Positions 1 through 11,900 of a stretch of DNA of 64,000 nucleotides are shown piece after piece. The stretch is from NCBI GenBank assembly GCA_016859345.1, contig CM029128.1:21827604-21891603 (forward strand), in the 5' to 3' direction. How positions within the stretch are numbered: the stretch's first letter is position 1; each line of letters begins with the position of its first letter. The notes under the pieces were generated by a model, which saw only the letters and a program-made list of their open reading frames with translations, was not told where the DNA came from and searched no databases. Source of the stretch: Istiophorus platypterus. Lineage: Eukaryota; Chordata; Actinopteri; Istiophoriformes; Istiophoridae. The translations under genes were made by a program, and so were the position numbers.

Positions 1-46
1 GAGATGAAGAGTCAACCATGCTGGAAGACTCTGTGTCACCCAAAAA
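1..46 (+). CDS. tln1: tln1 exon, head-rod linker (residues 414-428), 5' end cut by window
   Basis: Reads DEESTMLEDSVSPK and two bases of a lysine codon, then donor GTAAGT. The serine in VSPKK corresponds to S425 of mammalian talin-1, a known phosphorylation site in the linker. The exon start lies before the window. Confidence 0.9.
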
Positions 47-3000
47 GTAAGTGTGCCTGTGTTTGTGTGTTACTGATACAGCATAGTCTGATTGTTAATG
101 GTTTACAGATACTATACATTTGTCTGCCAGTAACTAATTGTAGATTTCAGTAGATTTGGATATATTCAATGCAGTTCCCCCCTACTCTTTAGTTATTATC
201 TTTCAGAGAGATACGAAGAGTTGGTAAAATGCCAATACACCGATCAAGCTATTCTTCAAGTACTGCATCTCTTCTTTTCCTTTTTCTTTATAACATTACC
301 CCAGGTCCACAGTGCTGCAGCAGCAGTTCAACAAGGTGGGCAAGGTTGAGACGGGCTCAGTGGCCCTGCCAGCCATCATGCGCTCAGGAGCTGGAGGGCC
401 AGAGAGCTTTCAGATGGGCTCCATGCCTCAGGCCAAGCAACACATCACCAGTGGACAAATGCACCGAGGACACATGCCTCCACTGGTAAAGCTATGTCAC
501 CAGATGCTTTAATTGGTAGAATTTAACTCAAACTGAACTGTGATCTTCATTTGCTGCATCTGTTCTGTTCATTTAAAAACTTGGTTGTAGCAAGTTTACC
601 AATATTTTTAGGAAACCTATGATGCCTTAGAAAGTACAGTGGGTTGGATAGCCAACATGCCCAGACATTTTTCATTACAATCTTTCAACTTTTGTTTATT
701 GAGCAAGGACAATGCAAAATACATTTTTTATCACACCAGATAAAGGGAAAACATGTTATCATCTGTAGTCTCTGGGTGGAAGCCAGAAATCATTTTACAG
801 ATTCATTTTACAGCAGCAACATTATTATTATTTTTTTTATGGTATAAAGGAGTGTTTAGCTAGAATGGGAAAAGGATGAAACGTATGGGATTTAGAATAA
901 AGTCAAAGGTCTTGAGCTCAGAACAAATTTTTGTCTAGTAAAATTCATAGACCTTTTACTAATTTCAAGCTCTACACGAATCAGAACAGTTTTAAATGAT
1001 AAGTCTGGTGATCTTCTATATTTTGAATGTATCCCGCTAACAAGTATTGTGTGTTTATCAAAGTCTACCATATCTTTGTTTCTTTGTGCCAGAGGACTCC
1101 TATGTTGTCTAAACTATTAAAAACCCATCAGTGAGCCAGTATTTCACTCACCATAGGACCAAATGTGTATTAAAGACATGATAGGGAAGTCAGAAAATAC
1201 TGAGAGGACCAACATATGGTTGTTCTGGGTCTTTTCATTGGGTTTATTGCATATGAAAAATATTGAATAAATCCAGACTTATCCTTTAGTCCAAAAATAC
1301 TGATGTTGATATTAAGTGTGTGTTCACAGACTTCAGCACAACAAGCCCTGACAGGAACAATCAACTCTAGTATGCAGGCTGTCCAGGCTGCCCAGGCCTC
1401 TCTGGATGACTTTGATACTCTGCCCCCACTGGGAACAGACGCTGTGAGATTAAACTCCCTTACTCTGAAAGTGGATTGATCTGAGTGCTGAGAAGTACAG
1501 AGCAGTTCATTCTGCAGCTTTGTGACCAGAGAATTTTTTTTATTACTTTTTATTTAAGGCATCCCAAGCCTGGCGAAAAAACAAGATGGATGAGTCTAAA
1601 CATGAGATCCACTCCCAGGTGGATGCCATCACAGCAGGCACTGCCTCTATGGTCAACCTCACTGCAGGTAGAATCACCGCAACATCTTCATATTTTCATA
1701 TCCTTGGTATTCGTTCACATTGATCTCTTAAGAAGAATAACGGGGCTTTCGACCCCAAATGTAAATAGTTCAGCCTTACAGCGTGGCCTTACAACCAATC
1801 ACTTTGAACCCTCATAGAAGCAAATTTTATGTGGGTTTATATTGTGTTGTTTCTAGACCACATTATATTTGACTAAACATGTAGGCATCTTGTTAAGTGT
1901 CCAAAATTTTAAATTGACTGGCCTTGTCTGCCATTAATAACAGGTTAGCCCCAGACTTAGAGTTTGTCAGTAAACTAGTAATTCTAGTAAGTCTATCACG
2001 AGCTGTAGCTCTTTTTTTCACTGATTCTTTATTACATTATTATATATAGACGGCTGAAATACAACTCGTCCACTGTGTAGAACATTTCTTTTGTAGGGCA
2101 TCATATGATACAAAAGCCCAGGATCTCATAAACCCTGGCTGAGCCACCTGGACTAGGGTGTCTGATGTAGCAAGATGTAAAACACCCAGTGACTCCAGGT
2201 TATGTCTCTAGTTTTGTGTCTAGTGGAATCTGTAGACCCAGGAACAGCAGGGCCAGCCTTGTAACAGCAGGGTGGTGATTGGGTACTGCCACATACATAA
2301 TGTATCCTGGCTACCGACTTGAATGCCTGTGGGACTCAGTTGTGACCTTTAATGTCTGTAAATGAGTTTTCATCATATTGAGGCTGGTTCTATATCTGCT
2401 CCTGCTAAAACGTGATTCATGTAAAAGGTTTTGGAGAAAGGAACACCATACATCAGTTATAGGTGTTTTCAGTGCACGTTGGTTAGTTAAATATGCGAGG
2501 AAGTTGATGATGGTGTTTTGTGCCCAAAGCTGTGAATTGTAAGAATAATATGTGACATGCTGTATGATGTATTCTATAATATTGGATATATTTTTGACAT
2601 TCAGCTTTAATTTGGAGTTGTAAATTTTAAGGTTTTATGTGCAGCCCTTTGAGTTGGCCTAATAATTACAATAATGATGCTTTGCCTTTTAAATTTACCA
2701 TATTAGCAGGCTCTTGATCAACACTCTTCCTACCTGTGTTTCTAATGCTAGTTTTCTCTCTGAGATTTAATCCAGTTATCTATCTATCTACCTGTCCTCA
2801 GGTGACCCAGCAGAGACAGACTACACAGCGGTGGGATGTGCTGTTACCACAATCTCCTCCAACCTGACAGAGATGTCAAAAGGTGTGAAACTGCTGGCAG
2901 CACTCATGGAGGATGAAGGAGGAAATGGGCAGCAGCTTCTGGGTGCTGCCAAGAACCTGGCCTGTGCTGTCTCTGACATGCTGAAGACTGCTCAGCCTGC

Positions 3001-6000
3001 AAACACAGAGGTACACAGCCAAAACACAGGGAGATGGAGATATGTAGTGTTTTCTACACTTGTTGTGGGTTCTCATAATATGTTTGGGTTGTAGCCTCGT
3101 CAGAACCTGCTGCAGGCTGCCGGAAATGTGGGCCAGGCCAGCGGAGAGCTGCTGTCTCAAATAGGAGAGACAGACACCGATCCACAGTTCCAGGTATGTC
3201 CATCTTCACTTTAATTTTTACTTTATTTTTGGTTGTACTTCATTGTTACTCTCTAGTACTTCAAAGGAACACTTTCAATGGAAATACTGTAGCATATGCT
3301 TAATGTAGAGAAAGTATAATCTATTGAATTTTAATGTCAGTTGTTACTTTGTACAGTTGCTTACTGAATGAGGCCCAGTAACATTGTGAACAGATTTTTT
3401 TTTCAACAGACGTATCTAACCTATCTAAAATTTTCCCTAATAATGGTAAAGTATTTCAGATCTGTGAGAAAAGTCTTGTAAAAACAATACGTTTTTTCAT
3501 AAAGAAAAGTGCTATAAATCAACACCGTAAACTTTATTTAGCTGTTAACTTTGTTTTAGAACTTTGTAAACAAAGTTTATGCCTAATTCAAAAACATAAG
3601 ATTTGGATTCAGTCAAATGTCTTTTGAGGTGCCACATTTGGCAGTACAAAGGTCAAGGAAAATGAGGCCACTTCTTAACTGTCCTTAATGCATCAGAGAC
3701 TTGCATCAGGGTTAAGCACTGCCAGAGAAGGCTTTGAGCAGGGTTTTCAGGCAGTGCTCAGCACAAAATCAATGCAAAAAGTTAATAGCAAAATACGTAT
3801 TTGGACTACTGTCTTTGACTATATTACAAAACTGTTTCCTCCATTATCTGTGTATGTCATGTCTATATTTGACAGTTTCCAAGTAAAGGATCTTTCAGGG
3901 GTGCCAGACGGAGAGACCCAAATTATTGTCAGATACTGGTAACAAATATGTCCATAAAACAAATGACTCATTCTAAATTGCCAATCAAAACAATTTTGTT
4001 TGTTCTCAACAAAGTAGCTGTAAATAATCAAGTCCAGTAAAACATACTTTAATCATTCAGTTATAATTAAATTCAAATCCAAGTTTCTACCAGATGACTC
4101 CAGAGAGAGTATATACAGTAAGTAGCCAGTTGGGACTGGGGTAATAGCGTCTCTTTAATTCTCCTTTTCTCTCTAATCATTTATAAAAAGTAATCAATGT
4201 TATGTCATGTCAAGTCAGGTGTGTATCCTAGCTCAAAAGGCCCACAACAGTAACAGTATTAATTATACTTCATCAATAATCAATTACGTTTCCCTGACTG
4301 ACTGTCGCTCTCTATGCATAGGATGTATCCTCAAACATATATCTTATAACATATGATTCTCAAGTTAAATAATAAGTTCAGATTGTTACATGTTTATCCT
4401 AATAGAGCGCTTTCATGCCCACCTGTATTCTGAAACAGTTAAACATTGCTATAACCATTCCTGCTCTCTATACTTGCTATGAAGTAAGTGTCCTTCTCCT
4501 ACCCATGACTATAATGTAAGAGTAGTGGGTCAGAATCCAACTGGTACTGTGTAAAAATGCATTCTGACGTTCAGTTAAAGCTGAAATGAGGCTTCTGTAG
4601 TCTTTTTTTAGTCAGATCAAGGGTAGTTTTCAGAGTTACAGTCTTAAGATGGAAATGACTGTGACTATCTCTTCATTGCTACTCAAGAAACAAAAAAGAG
4701 GCATTTCTCTCTAAAGAGACTGAAATTTTAGAAGAAACTTGGTTCATCTAAATCAGACTGTCGAAGCCTCAGCTTAACTTCATCTGAACTTCAGAATGCA
4801 GTTTTTCACAGAACAAGGACTGTAGATTTTGTACATTCTTTTCTACAGTTTGGTTGAGGGATCGCTTAAGAGCCAGTATGGTATGAAGGAGTGATTACAG
4901 CCAAAAATCAGACCTAAAAATCAGAACCTCTCCTCTAAAGCTACACTCTATGATTTTATTAGTCAGTGACACCACCAAAATCCAAAATTTCTTCCCCACT
5001 CATGTTTTAGCTGGGATGACATTTTAAATGTTGATGATGTCGTCTGCATGCCTTAAAAAAAGAAGAGGAAAAGAATCAGAGTATAACTTTTAGGCAAAGT
5101 GGCTCATTGGCACACTGCTCTGGAACCTCTCTTTGGTGACACTAATATAAAACAACACCAGTGCAGAACCTTTCAACTTTCCTAAGTTATAAAATCTAAT
5201 CACGTTTGATTAGGTTAAACCTCCATTAATCTCCATAATTCCAATCATTCAGATTTTTAGAGGACATTATCATAAATAACCATCCCTCCCTGTCCCATGA
5301 GTAATGAGTGATCAGTGCTATTTAATAGCAACCAAAATGTGTTTATCATTGGCAGGACATGCTGATGCAGCTGGCTAAAGCTGTGGCTAATGCTGCAGCA
5401 GCTCTGGTACTCAAAGCAAAAAATGTAGCCCAGAAGACAGAGGACTCGGCCCAGCAGAACCGTGTGATTGCTGCAGCCACTCAGTGTGCTCTCTCCACGT
5501 CTCAGTTGGTGGCCTGCACCAGGGTGAGTAGTCTACCTGAGATATATCTACTCACAGCTGGACAGTGACTGTCTGAAAGCCTAGGAGAACATTTTTGTTT
5601 TAAGAGGTTCAGAACTGGGATTTCCTTGTTGTATCTAAATGCAGCCTTAGCTCTTTTTATTCTTCTATTCACCCATGTACATGTTATCTCTCATCAAGGT
5701 TGTGGCTCCAACCATCAGCTCCCCAGTCTGCCAGGAGCAGCTGATTGAGGCAGGCAAGCTGGTGGCCAAGTCAGTAGAAGGCTGTGTAGAGGCATCACAA
5801 GGGGCCACAAATGACGAAGGCCTCCTGAAACAGGTGGGTGTGGCTGCCACAGGCGTCACTCAGGCCCTCAATGAGCTGCTTCAACACATCAAGCAGTATG
5901 CCAGTGGAGGCCATCCTATTGGGCGCCATGGAGAAGCCACCGACCGCATTCTCGATGTCACAGAGAACATCTTCAGCTCAATGGGAGACGCTGGTAGGTG

Positions 6001-6998
6001 AAAGCAGCTAGATTCATGACCACAGGGTGGACAAAGCCCAGTTGAGCATCAAAATCCACATCATTCATCTTCCACACATCTTCTCCACATTAACATATTT
6101 TGACAGCTACCAGCGGGATTCGGCTAAAACCTGCTGTAGTTATCAATTCTCCTCAAAGGACAAATTTGTGACATTTTGGAGCTCTACTCTAACACCCACC
6201 TGGAGTCAAACCGTGAGCTTAGTATAAAACATATCAGAGGGCTTGATTTCCATAAAATTTGTTTTGGATTTTCATGGTGTACAAAAGATAAACCATGGAT
6301 GCATTAAGAAAACTGGATAGCAGGCTCAAAGAAAAGATGGTAGCGTTCAAAAGATATTGCATAATGTAATGGCTGAATATCTGCTGAGTCAGTTGTTGAA
6401 GAGGCTACTCCAAGAAAATAAGAACATATTCCCATTTAACCAATTATTTGATCATAATTTGATTAATTTCTCTAACGTCGATAGCAGTCCCAAATGTGGA
6501 ATTTTTCTTTTAACTCTTCTTCTTCCTGTCCCTATCATTTAACCCACCAGGTGAGATGGTTCGTCAGGCTCGTATCCTTGCCCAGGCTACGTCTGATCTG
6601 GTCAATGCCATCAAGATGGATGCAGAAGGAGAGTCAGACCTGGAGAACTCACGCAAGCTGCTGTCAGCTGCCAAGCTACTGGCTGATGCTACCGCCAAGA
6701 TGGTGGAAGCAGCCAAGGTCTGTCTTTATCTTTGACTGCTAATATAACTGCACTGAACACAATAAACAGACCTCTTCATTTCAAAAAGTCTTTTCATCTG
6801 ATGTGTAATAATCTTTGTGCCTTTCGTCCCAGGGTGCAGCAGCAAACCCTGACAGTGAGGAGCAGCAGCAGAAGTTACGAGAGGCTGCTGAGGGTCTCCG
6901 CATGGCCACCAATGCTGCCGCCCAGAATGCTATCAAGAAACGCCTGGTCAACAAGCTGGAGGTATGAAGAAAGAAGGCAGAGCAAAGAACTACAGAAA

Positions 6999-7054
<56 letters not shown>

Positions 7055-8897
7055 GAAAGCCCTGTGTGGATGTGTATGAAAGGGTGAATGTGGCAGTAGT
7101 GAAAAAGCACTTTCAATGGTCAATAAGGGAAGTGCTGCATTATGGTATTGCCTAGCTAGAATTATGGGATTGGTAGAATTAACAGAAGACTAACTGCTTT
7201 TAAAATGAGTGTATCATTGATCGATACAACCATTCTACATCCAACCATCCTTGAAAGTTTCTCTCAATAGTTCTTGAAAGGATTAGTCTGTTTTCATTCT
7301 GTAGTTTTCTGTTTTGTTTGTCAAGAAATCTCATGTGCAAGACCAAAACCATCATGTTAGTCTGTGTCTCAATACTTTCCTACTTCTCTACCCAGTCTGT
7401 TGCTCTCAACTCACCCATTGACCACTGACCATTATTACTGAAGATTTAAAACTTTAAAAACAGCTCTCAAATATATAGTTTCATTTTTTAAAAGCCTTTG
7501 CTGGTCACAGATTAACCCATATTTGGTGTTTTACTGAGTATTTGCAGCAGCAAGTGTGTGTTGAACTGAGTCAAAATAATTTACAGGGTGTGTTCATGCC
7601 GAGTAACACATGACGAGAGGAATAAGGAATACGCAGACAATTTGGTATTGGTTTTGGTTGTTTCATTAGAAATGTTGACCATCGAACATACAACTATAAT
7701 ATTACCAGACTTATCCTTTCAATGAAGCTGAAGTTTTAGAAATTTGCGCAGCTTATGTGTCTGTGGAAGTCTGTCATTGAAACTCAGTGGTTTAAGATGA
7801 TCAGATTACTACAACATCCCCTGTGCAATTTAACAAAGAAAAAAACCTAATCAATTTTGCACTTCCAGGCCTCATGTGTTTGTATCCTAGTTTGAAGGTC
7901 AATTCTCCATCAATACAGAAGGAGTGTAGTATGGTCTGTTAGGCATGACGAGGACAGAATACCAATAAATATTAGGCTGTGGTCCAGTTTTATTAGGCAT
8001 CACGCTGCAATATTTACTGAGTTTCCTTGTTTTGTCAGCTCTGCGGAAATTGAATAGACCTCTGCCTGAATTAAGAATTGCTTTTTCAGACAGGGTATTA
8101 CTGAAAAAAGTGCATTTAAGCTTAAATCATGGTCTTTTGGTAAGACATGTTGTATGGTGGGACATAAAAAAACTGCCCAAAAAATTCCCATGACACAACA
8201 TTCATCTGATTTAAACAGCAGCCTATATTTCCACGTGTTTCCCCGTTGTTCCCTAAAGGGTCCCAGAGTAATGGGGTGGATAAAATGGCAGCTCAAGTGA
8301 GGTAGCCCATGTGTTATCTTACAAGTGCTTAATGAGTTTAGCTTAACGACGATATGAGATTGTGCATTATAAGGCAAACCTGTCACTCAGGAGTACTTGA
8401 CAATAAGCCTCTGGTTATCTAAAAAAGTAAACCCATATTTGTTCTGCTGTTTGCTGCTAATGTTGTGTTAGATTCTTTAATCAGTTATACAACTTAAATG
8501 ATATCTATTACTAGTCATATATAAGCATAGTGCTGACACATACACTTTTTTTCTGTTTCCTTTTCAGAATGCAGCTAAACAGGCAGCAGCAGCAGCCACT
8601 CAGACCATAGCTGCTGCCCAGCACGCAGCCTCATCCAACAGGAACCAGGCTGCACAACAGCAGCTCGTCCAGAGCTGCAAGGTAAATACACTGACTGCCT
8701 GTCTCTGTCTGGTTATCTAAGCTCACTGCACAGATTCCTATTATAGACAGAGTGGCTTTGTCTTAAATATAGTATCTCTCTTTTTTCCATTTCATATCAC
8801 TCTGTGTATTATCCCTGTTGTTTGCATGAGAATATCGACCATGAGCTGTTTGTGAAATGATACTCAGTGTTTGACATAGGTAATTCAACTCTGAACT

Positions 8898-8937
<40 letters not shown>

Positions 8938-11900
8938 TCAGGTAGTGGCAGAGCAGATTCCTCAGCTGGTTCAGGGAGTCCGAGGCAGCCAGTCTCAGCC
9001 AGACAGCCCCAGCGCTCAGCTGGCCCTCATCAGTGCCAGCCAGAACTTCCTGCAGGTGACTATCACACCACTGGTATCATTCACTCAGTGAACAGGTGGA
9101 AAAGCATCTATATTTTTCCAAAAAAGCAGAAATTTCTGTTGTAGTACATTTGACAGAACAGCACAGTATATTAATGGTGGTGCAACAATGATATAAATAG
9201 ATTTTTTTGTCAGTCAACAAAACAATAAGTACAAATGCTGACATGACATCTACTGTGATGGGTTACCCAACTGAAGCAAGACTCTACAAGTTAATTTCTA
9301 GAGTGTCCTATAAAACCTGAAATCAGTGTGGGATTGATAGCTGGAAAAGCAAAGAAAGAAGAAGCTCCATAAAAAAGTGTGAAGCAATGGCTAGATTTCC
9401 TACAATCTAATATAGCCGTGAACTAGAGAATACATTTTAAAGTCCATGTCACCTTACCTTTATTTCTTCCTTTAGGAGAGACATATTTTAGACTCACTCC
9501 TGGTAAAGGTTCTAAAAATAGCTAAAACATCAGTATGTTCTGTGTCTTCCAGCACTTTTTTAATGTATATTTAAATGAAACCCAGTGCTAAGAGTTTTTC
9601 TCTTCCTCTCCTCTACCAGCCTGGTGCTAAAATGGTTACAGCCTCCAAGGCCACTGTTCCCACCATCAGTGACCAGGCCTCAGCAATGCAGCTCAGCCAG
9701 TGTGCTAAGAATCTGGCCAGTGCCCTTGCTGAGCTCCGGACCGCCTCACAGAAGGTACTACACATCTGCAGTCATTGTGTGGATGATGTTGACTCAAACC
9801 AAACTTCACTAACATGCTTTCAATGATTACACAGCAACAAGATACTGACATTTTTGGTTTCACGCCTTTTTGTAAAGCTTATTAGTATAAAAAAATATTA
9901 CAATACTGATTTCAACCATCTTACTCTTCTTTAGAGGTAAAAGCTTTTATTTGTAAAACCATGTCTTGTGTGCATTAGAAAATGATTTTGAAGCCCTTTG
10001 CAGAGACAGGCACATCATCAGATTAGACTTGTGTATTTTTGACGTTTGTTTATGTGTGCATGTGTGTAGGCCCAAGAAGCGTGTGGTCCTTTGGAGATAG
10101 ACAATGCTCTGTCAATGGTTAGAGATCTGGAAAAGGACATGCAGGAGGCCAAGGCTTCAGCTGAGGAGGGCAAACTCAAACCACTGCCAGGAGAGACGGT
10201 GAGACACATACATACACTTAGGAACTCAAGAGGTCTTTATTCAATGCTAGTTTATGCCATTTCATGAACTTGATATCCACAGCAGAATAAGCTTCATTTC
10301 CCAGAGAGAATTGAAGTAATATATTCAGAACTGTTTAAATAAGTTTATTTCTTCCTTTAGGAGAGACATATTTTAGACTCACTCCTGGTAAAGGTTCTAA
10401 AAATAGCTAAAACATCAGTATGTTCTGTGTCTTCCAGCACTTTTTTAATGTATATTTAAATGAAACCCAGTGCTAAGAGTTTTTCTCTTCCTCTCCTCTA
10501 CCAGCCTGGTGCTAAAATGGTTACAGCCTCCAAGGCCACTGTTCCCACCATCAGTGACCAGGCCTCAGCAATGCAGCTCAGCCAGTGTGCTAAGAATCTG
10601 GCCAGTGCCCTTGCTGAGCTCCGGACCGCCTCACAGAAGGTACTACACATCTGCAGTCATTGTGTGGATGATGTTGACTCAAACCAAACTTCACTAACAT
10701 GCTTTCAATGATTACACAGCAACAAGATACTGACATTTTTGGTTTCACGCCTTTTTGTAAAGCTTATTAGTATAAAAAAATATTACAATACTGATTTCAA
10801 CCATCTTACTCTTCTTTAGAGGTAAAGCTTTTATTTGTAAAACCATGTCTTGTGTGCATTAGAAAATGATTTTGAAGCCCTTTGCAGAGACAGGCACATC
10901 ATCAGATTAGACTTGTGTATTTTTGACGTTTGTTTATGTGTGCATGTGTGTAGGCCCAAGAAGCGTGTGGTCCTTTGGAGATAGACAATGCTCTGTCAAT
11001 GGTTAGAGATCTGGAAAAGGACATGCAGGAGGCCAAGGCTTCAGCTGAGGAGGGCAAACTCAAACCACTGCCAGGAGAGACGGTGAGACACATACATACA
11101 CTTAGGAACTCAAGAGGTCTTTATTCAATGCTAGTTTATGCCATTTCATGAACTTGATATCCACAGCAGAATAAGCTTCATTTCCCAGAGAGAATTGAAG
11201 TAATATATTCAGAACTGTTTAAATAAGTTTATTTCTTCCCTCAGCTTGAGAAATGCTCCCAGGACCTGGGTACCAGCACCAAAGCTGTGAGTTCAGCCAT
11301 CGCCCAGCTGCTGAGTGAGGCCACCCAGGGCAATGAGAACTACACAGGTGGGATTAACATTAACACGCATACCGAGAGTGACAGAAAATAAATCACTCAT
11401 CTCTTTACATCCTGAGATGTTCACAGTACATCAGAATGTGTTTTCCACAAAAAAGGTCACATATAATTATATGAAAGTAGCCTACAAACAACTTCAAAGT
11501 GTCAGTAATCTAAATACAGGGTTTTGTGACAACAAGAGATTACATGTTTAGGCCCTGTCAAATGGGCTACACAAAGAAACAAAAAGGCCAAGGCTGGCTA
11601 ACAAGGTGTGGCTAAGTAGAAGCAGTGCTGGAAGTAGGATGAAATGACATATCATCATGATGAGTGGAGTTTTAAAAATGTGTTTGATCATTTCAAATTT
11701 AAAGGTCTATGTTTTTTCTGTATTATTTGTATGACTATTTATTTTATAATGTCTCATTTATTTATTTAATTTGCATGTTTTGGGTCCTCTTGGTAACAAG
11801 TGCATTAATTCTGCCCAAATGTAAAACTGGAATCTTGTTATACCACTCACTGAAGTTAGTCTCCTCTCCCCCGTTGGGTTCAGGCATGGCAGCAAGAGAT

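Larger units (their letters stand above)
6962..8567. other. tln1 intron with TG repeat and repeat relics
   Basis: 1.6-kb intron. It begins with a TG microsatellite and a LINE-tail-like segment to about 7150. A diverged piece resembling repeat family A ends near 7715. No gene seen. Confidence 0.6.
9459..10343 (+). repeat. Tandem duplication in tln1, unit 1 (885 bp)
   Basis: Contains two exons and their introns. Matches unit 2 base for base except that an A run at 9939-9942 has four A where unit 2 has three. Confidence 0.98.
10344..11227 (+). repeat. Tandem duplication in tln1, unit 2 (884 bp)
   Basis: Directly abuts unit 1. The unit starts with a 12-nt pyrimidine-rich word that occurs a third time at 11228-11239, right after unit 2. 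Confidence 0.98.

Noticed and set aside
6781..7155. Open frames rich in Val-Cys or His-Thr around 7000, and similar ones at 27682-28095
   Set aside because: They are translations of TG/CA microsatellites.
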